A stretch of DNA of 6,025 nt. Origin: Bacteroidia bacterium. Lineage in GTDB: Bacteria; Bacteroidota; Bacteroidia; SpSt-205. The DNA is taken from assembly GCA_025060275.1 (NCBI GenBank), contig JANXCJ010000121.1, positions 1-6,025 of the forward strand. Reading direction: 5' to 3'. The position numbers were made by a program, and so were the translations under genes. Below are positions 1 to 4,528 of the stretch, piece after piece. Within the stretch, counting starts at the first letter, position 1. Each line of letters starts with the position of its first letter. Under the pieces are notes generated by a model. The model was not told the DNA's origin. It made no database searches and was given only the letters and a program-made list of their open reading frames with translations.

Positions 1-494
1 CGGCTTCTCGTCAGTCACCCCCTCCAGAGTGGATGGAGCAGCGTCTTTACATACCTCCTTACGAGGCTAAAGGCTATCAACTCAACTGGCAGGATACCAG
101 TGGTGAAAGGTTTGTTTTGTATGGGGATAAAGTAGTGCGCAGTCGCCAGCAAGATACCCTCTTCTGGTATTTGGAGGGAAGTGTGAAGATCATTCACTTG
201 GCACAAGGGGGGGATACTATACATACCCTTAAGTGCGAGAGAGGGAAAGTTTTCATAGAAAAGGGAATCTTTATAGCGGAGGAGAAGGTTAGGCTTATCA
301 CGGCTGATAGCCTTATGCTTGAAACAGACTACTTGGAGTGGGAGCAGGCTAGAAACCTTCTCACTGCGCCAGGATGGGTTCGTCTCCAGACCCCTCGGGA
401 AAGGGTCTTCGGCGAAGGCTTGGAATATAATACCCAGAATCGGAATTACAAGATTCGCCGTACGCGGGGTACTTTTCAATCGCCTATGTTATGA
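1..494 (+). CDS. lptC: LptC-like LPS export protein, 5'-partial
   Basis: This is the C-terminal part (163 complete codons, first at position 3) of a protein resembling LptC, the membrane-anchored periplasmic component that takes lipopolysaccharide from the LptBFG transporter and passes it to the LptA bridge. The frame is open to the left edge, so the true start and the N-terminal membrane anchor or lipobox lie outside the window; the ATG at 33 is probably internal. The visible part has the repeating beta-strand pattern of the LptC/OstA jelly-roll: a strand ending GSVKIIH, then ADSLMLETDYLEWEQ (the family's 'G..L.Td.L.wd' turn), then LLTAPGWVRLQT, then VFGEGLEYNTQN and a closing RTRGTF (family pattern 'G.G...d......i....G'). 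The gene overlaps the next by 4 bases (ATGA). In many Bacteroidota lptC lies just upstream of a CNNM/HlyC gene, which supports the call. LptA/OstA-like proteins share this fold, so the assignment rests partly on context. Confidence 0.75.
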   Translation, partial: ASRQSPPPEWMEQRLYIPPYEAKGYQLNWQDTSGERFVLYGDKVVRSRQQDTLFWYLEGSVKIIHLAQGGDTIHTLKCERGKVFIEKGIFIAEEKVRLITADSLMLETDYLEWEQARNLLTAPGWVRLQTPRERVFGEGLEYNTQNRNYKIRRTRGTFQSPML

Positions 495-1705
495 GCTGGG
501 GTATCCTCTTAGTGCTCGCTCTTGTACTCAGTGCATGGGCCTCGGGGAGTGAGATGGGGTGGATTAGTGCAAATCCGCTTCACTGGGAGAGTTGGCGGAG
601 GCGCTACCCCTATCGCTGGCGCATAGGGCAATTTTTTCTCAAATATCCTCGTAGGCTCCTCATAACGCTACTTCTGGCAAATAATCTTGCACTTGTTCTA
701 TTTTCTACTGCGTTGAGTCACTTACTCTTTTCTCTCTTAGGAAGTAGGGTCTCTTCCGCAGGGCAATTCTGGATAGATACGCTATTAGGTACTTTAGTTC
801 TTCTTGTTCTGGGAGAGTATCTTCCCAAGGTTCTCTTTCAAAAGTGGCAGTTGGCTATACTTCCTGCCGTAGTACCCTTTACGGCTGCGGCTTATGTTTT
901 ACTCTTTCCCTTTGTAGAGGGGGTATATGGATTTACTACTGTCTTATTCCGCATGTTGGGAATCAACGAGGTAGCCTTTCAAAAGCCCCTTTCAAGAGAG
1001 AGTGTAGCTACACTTGTTCAGACAAGCGAACCAGCATTCCAGAGAGTGATTGACAGAGCTTTAGCGCTGAGTGAGAAGCCTGTACGAGAGTTCATGGTAC
1101 CCCGACGAGAGGTCGTAGGAATCAGCATAGATACGCCTATCAAAGAGCTATATGAGGTTTTTATCAATACAGAGCTTTCTCGCCTCCTCGTATATGAAAA
1201 TACGCCTGATCGGGTGATAGGATACGTCTATGTGCGTTCTCTACTGCGCCATCCTCGTACAATTGCAGAAGTATTAGAGCCTGTTAGCTTTGTGCCTGAA
1301 AGCATGCCTGCTACTCGCTTATTAGAGGAGCTTATGCGAGAAAAACGCTCTATTGCCGTCGTACTGGATGCAAGAGGAGGCATGGCAGGCATAGTTACTA
1401 CGGAAGATTTGGTGGAAGAGGTCTTTGGAGAAATACAAGATGAACATGACGAGCCGCAGTGGCTAGAAAAGGTGGAGGCTCCTAATATTTATGAATTTGA
1501 CGCCCGAATAGAGATAGACTACCTTAATGAAAAGTATGGGTTAGGTCTGCCGACTGAAGGAGTAGTTACGCTTGGTGGCTTAGCCCTATCCTACTTAGGA
1601 AAGATTCCGCAGCGAAGTGCTACCTGGGAAGCCTACGGATTCCGTTGGCAGGTCATAGAGGCTACCCCCCAGCGAATCCTTACCCTTAGACTGGAAAGGT
1701 TATGA
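491..1705 (+). CDS. CNNM/CBS-domain hemolysin-family (HlyC/CorC-type) membrane protein
   Basis: A complete 404-residue protein with the domain order of the CNNM/HlyC/CorC family. Residues 1-150 form the CNNM (DUF21) membrane domain, with hydrophobic segments near 3-19, 55-84, 95-117 and 119-147. Family-like polar positions are SGSEMG (18-23), NN (64-65) and GEYLPK (108-113). Residues about 198-318 are a CBS pair, opening with VREFMVPRREVV (198-209) and closing with GIVTTEDLVEEVFGEI (300-315). Residues about 330-403 are the C-terminal CorC_HlyC domain (EFDARIEIDYLNEKYG, then GVVTLGGLAL). Characterised relatives move or regulate Mg2+ (and sometimes other cations), with CBS domains sensing nucleotides; 'hemolysin' is a historical label. 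Length is near the family norm of 400-450. The ATG overlaps the lptC stop (ATGA), implying translational coupling; no Shine-Dalgarno is visible. Gliding protein GldE belongs to the same superfamily, but nothing here specifically supports that name. Substrate is not predictable from the sequence. Confidence 0.93.
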   Translation: MSWGILLVLALVLSAWASGSEMGWISANPLHWESWRRRYPYRWRIGQFFLKYPRRLLITLLLANNLALVLFSTALSHLLFSLLGSRVSSAGQFWIDTLLGTLVLLVLGEYLPKVLFQKWQLAILPAVVPFTAAAYVLLFPFVEGVYGFTTVLFRMLGINEVAFQKPLSRESVATLVQTSEPAFQRVIDRALALSEKPVREFMVPRREVVGISIDTPIKELYEVFINTELSRLLVYENTPDRVIGYVYVRSLLRHPRTIAEVLEPVSFVPESMPATRLLEELMREKRSIAVVLDARGGMAGIVTTEDLVEEVFGEIQDEHDEPQWLEKVEAPNIYEFDARIEIDYLNEKYGLGLPTEGVVTLGGLALSYLGKIPQRSATWEAYGFRWQVIEATPQRILTLRLERL

Positions 1706-2562
1706 ATGGATATAAAACACTAAATCCTACCGAGTTTGACCTGAAAAGTTGGCATCCCTACATGATTGGAAGTGTGGTTCCTCGTCCCATCGCTTGGGTA
1801 ACTACCATAGATGGGCAAGGACGCCCCAATTTGGCTCCCTTTAGTTACTTCAACATATTTAGTAGCAAGCCCCCTATTGCGATTTTTTCCCCCAGTACAA
1901 GTGCCCGAACGGGTGACCTCAAGGATACCCATAAGAATCTGCTAGAAGTGCCTGAATGTGTCATTCACTTAGTACCTTATGCCTTAGCAGCTCGTATGAA
2001 TATTACGACGGGCGAGTACGCCCGGGGAATAAATGAAATAGTCAAGGCAGGACTGAAAACTATCCCCTCAGAGGCGGTCAAACCGCCTCGCATAGCAGGT
2101 ACTCCTGTCCAGATGGAAGCCCAGTTGCGTCAGATTATTTCATTGGGGGAGAACCCTGGAGCAGGGCAGTTAATGATTGTAGAAATAGTAAGACTGCATC
2201 TGGCGGAGGATATCTTAGATGAACAAGGACTCCCTGACCCTCGCAAGATGGATATTATAGCCCGATTGGGGGGGTTTTGGTATCTGCGAATACGACCGGA
2301 GAATCTCTTCTGGATGAAGCAGCCTAGAGACCCTAATGAAGTGATGAGTTGGGAGGACCTCCCTGCGGACATTCGTGAGAGCCCTATTCTCTCTGCAGCG
2401 GATATAGGACACCTTTTGGCAAATCCTCCTCAGGGGGGTGAAAGGCTGAGAAATAGCTCTCCACCAGCTAACTATATTGAAGTTCATAGGAAAATGAAAG
2501 CCCTACTCCCCCATGCCCCCCAGCAAGCATGGACCCTATATTTAGAAGCTCTAAGAGAGTAG
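1702..2562 (+). CDS. Flavin reductase family protein (FMN-binding split barrel)
   Basis: A complete 286-residue cytoplasmic protein of the flavin-reductase-like FMN-binding split-barrel family. Diagnostic segments are GSVVPRPIAWVTT (23-35) followed by NLAPFSYFN (43-51), which form the flavin pocket; GDLKDTHKN (71-79); KPPRIAGTPVQME (127-139); and the strand GQLMIVEIVRLH (155-166). Members bind FMN and use NAD(P)H to reduce flavins, or serve as the reductase partner of a monooxygenase; the substrate here is unknown. After the roughly 200-residue barrel comes an extension (about 205-286) with WEDLPADIRESPILSAADIGHL (217-238), similar to longer Bacteroidota relatives as I recall them. The chosen ATG overlaps the CNNM stop as ATGA, preceded by a purine run GGAAAGG; an ATG directly after it at 1706 is out of frame. 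The functional link to the two envelope genes before it is not obvious. No convincing terminator follows the TAG. Confidence 0.93.
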   Translation: MNGYKTLNPTEFDLKSWHPYMIGSVVPRPIAWVTTIDGQGRPNLAPFSYFNIFSSKPPIAIFSPSTSARTGDLKDTHKNLLEVPECVIHLVPYALAARMNITTGEYARGINEIVKAGLKTIPSEAVKPPRIAGTPVQMEAQLRQIISLGENPGAGQLMIVEIVRLHLAEDILDEQGLPDPRKMDIIARLGGFWYLRIRPENLFWMKQPRDPNEVMSWEDLPADIRESPILSAADIGHLLANPPQGGERLRNSSPPANYIEVHRKMKALLPHAPQQAWTLYLEALRE

Positions 2563-2590
2563 ATTTCTTAGAAATGCATACACCTCAATA

Positions 2591-2608
2591 ATTCCAAACT
2601 TTTTTTGG
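2591..2608. repeat. Inverted repeat around a T7 tract, upstream of first secreted-protein gene
   Basis: ATTCCAAA, C, seven Ts, then GG. The arms CCAAA (2594-2598) and TTTGG (2604-2608) are inverted around the loop CTTTT. The outer arm present in the second copy (4370-4390) has decayed here, with TA instead of AAT. The element lies 29 bases before the TAnnTTTG promoter box. Its conservation at the same place before both paralogs suggests a regulatory site, or an upstream part of the promoter, rather than a chance hairpin. Confidence 0.45.
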
Positions 2609-2620
2609 TAAATGGAAATA

Positions 2621-2645
2621 TTTGGAGAAAAGTGCCTTACCTTTG
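2621..2645 (+). promoter_or_regulatory. Bacteroidota-type promoter for first T9SS cargo gene
   Basis: TACCTTTG at 2638-2645 matches the Bacteroidota primary-sigma -7 consensus TAnnTTTG exactly. A TTTG at 2621-2624 lies 13 bases upstream; this is shorter than the usual 17-23-base spacing to the -33 TTG, so the upstream element is uncertain. The same TTTG-N13-TACCTTTG arrangement precedes the second paralog. Only 7 bases separate the box from the ATG at 2653, which puts the transcription start at or within a few bases of the start codon (a leaderless or almost leaderless mRNA). Confidence 0.7.
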
Positions 2646-2649
2646 TACT

Positions 2650-2750
2650 GCTATGCGTATACTAAGGATTAGCCTAGGGATTTTGTTCTGGGCACTCTTT
2701 CTGCATGCCCAGCCAAGCGGGGAGTCCATGAGTGACCCCCATGACATTAC
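2650..2750 (+). repeat. Conserved 5' cassette end, copy 1 (start codon and signal peptide)
   Basis: This matches 4428-4528 at 94 of 101 bases without gaps, including perfect runs of 24 bases (2650-2673) and 27 bases (2690-2716). It covers the start codon, the signal peptide and about a dozen mature residues. Similarity falls sharply right after GACATTAC. Confidence 0.93.
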
Positions 2751-4242
2751 AGCAGATTTATTTTCTTCTTCTACCATCACTCCTGATTATGAACTTTGGT
2801 CCTGGAGTGGCTATGACTCTACCCGCAATCGAACAAATGATCACGGAGTCTTTACAGGACTTACGGGCCCTGACGTCGTATGGAAGATTGTCTTGCCCGA
2901 GTGCTTAGATAGTCTGGATGTCCACTTTGCCATCAAGGATGATGGTTCAGGTACCTTTCCCTCTAATATTAGTATGATTATTTATAATCCACGAGTAGCA
3001 GAGGGGGTAGTTCTTCTCCAAAATTCATATGATGACTACATGGGACTCTGGACAGTATTTGCGGGTTCTCTCTGGCCATCAATTTATAATAATAATACAT
3101 CCCATGGACCTGCTTCTGCTTATCTCGTAGGCACTGAACAGTCCCAAGTGTTGAGTGGGGGTACAGGAGCAGGTTATGGTCGTCCCCTAAGAGACTCCAT
3201 TCGCTTAGCAGCGGGGGATACTATCTATCTCATCTTCTCACATAACAATGACGGCCCTGGGAGCATAGAGAGTTTATATGTAGAGGTAACAGCTATTAAG
3301 AAACTTCGCCCTCAACCAGTACCGCTTAATCTAGTTGTACTTCATTTCCCATCCCAGATGTGTTTAGGTACTCAGGACATTCAGGTTGAAGTTGGTGCGA
3401 TTGATACATTGTTTGATGACAGGAGCCCATTTGGCTATATATTTGGCGGAGTGGATAACCTTGGAAGCACCTATGGTTTTGTTATTGGCGTAGGGGCCTT
3501 TTCATATACGGTTGGTTCAAGTTCCTTCTTATTTCTCAACACTGACCCTAGTGCTTTGAGCTTGGGATATTTTGATTACGTGGAAAAGTGGGCTGTGAGG
3601 GGAGTCTATAAGCATCCGCATTATCCTAATCATCCTTATTCTCCAGATGATCCGGATTGCCAAGACACTACTCTGACTTCTGATACAGTGTCTTATACTG
3701 TGCGAATCACGTTAGTGCCTGATCCTGCGATAGAAATTGACAATGATGGGGTACTGCATCAGGATGGGGCAACGGTCAGCTTAGTGGAGGGCAATCATGT
3801 GTTTGAGGCGCATGAGGAGCTGGGTATCAGTCAGAATCTTCTTACTTATGAGTGGTCGCTGGATGGTGGGCCTTGGACGGTAGCTCCCAGTATTAGTGTA
3901 AATCTTACGGCAGGGGCACATACTTTGGATTTGAGGGTAACTAATGACCCGGGTGTAGGTGCTTGTGATAGCACTATACAGATACTTTTGGATGTGACTA
4001 CGCCTGTGAGGGGAGCTCAACTTCAGCCGGTTGTTGGTGTGAGGGAGGGGGTCCTTTCTCTCTTCATTCCGGGTACTGGCAACTACACGGCACAGGTCTA
4101 TGATCTTCAAGGTAGGCTTCTTCATCAGTTTAATGTGGAAGGGGGAGTTACTTATAGCATCCCGCTTTCTGTGAGGGGAGTGATTCTTCTGCGTGTGGAG
4201 GGGGAAGGGCAGGTGTTCTCTCAATCTTTACTTGTAGAGTAA
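2653..4242 (+). CDS. Secreted multidomain protein with T9SS type A sorting domain (paralog A)
   Basis: A complete 529-residue protein of unknown function, predicted to cross the inner membrane by Sec and the outer membrane by the type IX system, ending on the surface or in the medium. Residues 1-19 are a signal peptide (charged MRILR, hydrophobic core, LHA then Gln20; cleavage before Gln is common in Bacteroidota). Residues about 42-215 look like a beta-sandwich, loosely resembling a PPC-type domain (GPDVVWKIVLPE at 72-83, LAAGDTIYLIF at 185-195). Residues about 225-372 resemble an Ig-like domain, opening with MCLG (C237) and containing KHPHYP...DPDC (320-336). Residues about 375-450 are PKD-like (LTYEWSLDGGPW at 407-418, LRVTND at 437-442 region). 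Residues about 455-529 are the sorting domain with VYDLQGRLL (492-500) and RGVILLRVEGEG (508-519). Cysteines are C84, C237, C336 and C438. I chose the ATG at 2653 rather than an in-frame TTG at 2605 because the signal peptide starts there, the paralog starts identically, and the TTG lies upstream of the promoter box. A terminator follows. Confidence 0.88.
   Translation: MRILRISLGILFWALFLHAQPSGESMSDPHDITADLFSSSTITPDYELWSWSGYDSTRNRTNDHGVFTGLTGPDVVWKIVLPECLDSLDVHFAIKDDGSGTFPSNISMIIYNPRVAEGVVLLQNSYDDYMGLWTVFAGSLWPSIYNNNTSHGPASAYLVGTEQSQVLSGGTGAGYGRPLRDSIRLAAGDTIYLIFSHNNDGPGSIESLYVEVTAIKKLRPQPVPLNLVVLHFPSQMCLGTQDIQVEVGAIDTLFDDRSPFGYIFGGVDNLGSTYGFVIGVGAFSYTVGSSSFLFLNTDPSALSLGYFDYVEKWAVRGVYKHPHYPNHPYSPDDPDCQDTTLTSDTVSYTVRITLVPDPAIEIDNDGVLHQDGATVSLVEGNHVFEAHEELGISQNLLTYEWSLDGGPWTVAPSISVNLTAGAHTLDLRVTNDPGVGACDSTIQILLDVTTPVRGAQLQPVVGVREGVLSLFIPGTGNYTAQVYDLQGRLLHQFNVEGGVTYSIPLSVRGVILLRVEGEGQVFSQSLLVE
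4162..4226 (+). repeat. 65-bp perfect direct repeat, copy 1 (end of sorting domain)
   Basis: Identical base for base to 5961-6025, at a distance of 1799 bases. It encodes the last strand-forming part of the T9SS sorting domain (from PLSVRGVILLRV to FSQS). The bases just before it differ at about 10 of 39 positions between paralogs, many of them synonymous, so identity rises abruptly at 4162. Confidence 0.97.
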
Positions 4243-4266
4243 GTGTGAGGAAAAGTCTTTTTGGTT

Positions 4267-4307
4267 GGGGGACTGGAGGGAAACCTCTAGTCCCCCTTTG
4301 CTTTTTC
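4267..4307 (+). terminator. Strong intrinsic terminator after paralog A
   Basis: A 13-bp stem (4267-4279 with 4284-4296; GGGGGACTGGAGG against CCTCTAGTCCCCC, with one G-U pair) closes on a GAAA tetraloop and is followed by TTTGCTTTTTC (4297-4307). It starts 25 bases after the TAA of paralog A and should stop transcription before paralog B, so the two paralogs are probably transcribed separately. Confidence 0.92.
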
Positions 4308-4369
4308 AGCTCGGGGAATGATAAGAAAGGAAGTCTTATGGCTGAGGCGGCTGGAGCGACTTACCCGTG
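4308..4369. other. Intergenic spacer unique to the second unit
   Basis: This stretch lies between the terminator and the start of similarity to the first unit's upstream region. It has a short inverted repeat (ATAAGA 4321-4326, TCTTAT 4334-4339, 7-base loop) and a GC-rich run with near-repeated GGCTGAGGC/GGCTGGAGC. I see no convincing gene, tRNA or promoter of its own. Confidence 0.4.
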
Positions 4370-4390
4370 ATTCCAAACTTTTTTTGGAAT
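4370..4390. repeat. Perfect 8-bp inverted repeat around CTTTT, upstream of second gene
   Basis: ATTCCAAA (4370-4377) and TTTGGAAT (4383-4390) are exact inverted complements around CTTTT. Similarity between the two upstream regions begins here. The element sits 25 bases before the TAnnTTTG box (28 bases from the GG that closes the T7 tract), close to the first copy's spacing. It could be an operator for a dimeric regulator. It is a poor terminator candidate, because no T tract follows and a better terminator lies about 65 bases upstream. Confidence 0.55.
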
Positions 4391-4398
4391 TAGAAGTA

Positions 4399-4423
4399 TT
4401 TGAGAAATCTTTTCTTACCTTTG
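4399..4423 (+). promoter_or_regulatory. Bacteroidota-type promoter for second T9SS cargo gene
   Basis: TACCTTTG at 4416-4423 is an exact TAnnTTTG match, with TTTG at 4399-4402 exactly 13 bases upstream as in the first unit. Seven bases (CGGTGCT) separate the box from the ATG at 4431, so the transcript is predicted to be leaderless or almost so. Bases between the elements differ from the first unit while the boxes and spacing are kept, which supports their being functional. Confidence 0.7.
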
Positions 4424-4427
4424 CGGT

Positions 4428-4528
4428 GCTATGCGTATACTAAGGATTAGCTTAGGGATTTTGTGCGGGGCACTCTTTCTGCATGCCCAGCCAATCGGGG
4501 AGTCCATGAGTAACCCGTATGACATTAC
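4428..4528 (+). repeat. Conserved 5' cassette end, copy 2 (start codon and signal peptide)
   Basis: Partner of 2650-2750, 94 of 101 bases identical. The mismatches change residues 12-13 (FW to CG), 22, 27 and 30; one is silent. Beyond 4528 the two genes diverge strongly in both DNA and protein. Confidence 0.93.

Noticed and set aside
33..35. ATG at 33 as the true start of the LptC-like gene
   Set aside because: The frame stays open to the left edge and a start here would remove the N-terminal membrane anchor expected of LptC; the gene is more likely cut by the window edge.
319..1053. Alternative plus-strand frames at 319-552 and 844-1053
   Set aside because: Both lie inside well-supported lptC and CNNM coding sequence in another frame and show no recognisable protein features.
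2563..2575. Inverted repeat ATTTC-TTA-GAAAT as terminator of the lptC operon
   Set aside because: A 5-bp AT-rich stem with no following T tract is too weak; readthrough towards the next gene cannot be excluded.
2605..2652. In-frame upstream TTG start extending paralog A by 16 residues
   Set aside because: The extension would cover the promoter box, has no signal-peptide character, and is absent from paralog B, which starts at the equivalent of the ATG at 2653.
3781..4224. Minus-strand reading frames opposite the paralogs (3781-4224, 5283-5594, 5721-6023) and opposite lptC and the flavin reductase (15-479, 1720-1932, 2130-2372, 2215-2487)
   Set aside because: They are basic, low-complexity shadows of strongly coding plus-strand genes. 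The similarity of 3781-4224 to 5721-6023 comes from the plus-strand duplication.
4318..4443. 41-codon small ORF (MIRKEVLWLRR...) overlapping the start of paralog B
   Set aside because: It runs through the inverted repeat and promoter boxes, ends inside the paralog's signal-peptide codons, and has no counterpart at the equivalent position before paralog A.
4458..4490. Cys12 of paralog B as a lipoprotein acylation site
   Set aside because: The residues before it are GIL, with no small residue at -1, and the hydrophobic core continues to an ordinary signal-peptidase-I-like site before Gln20.
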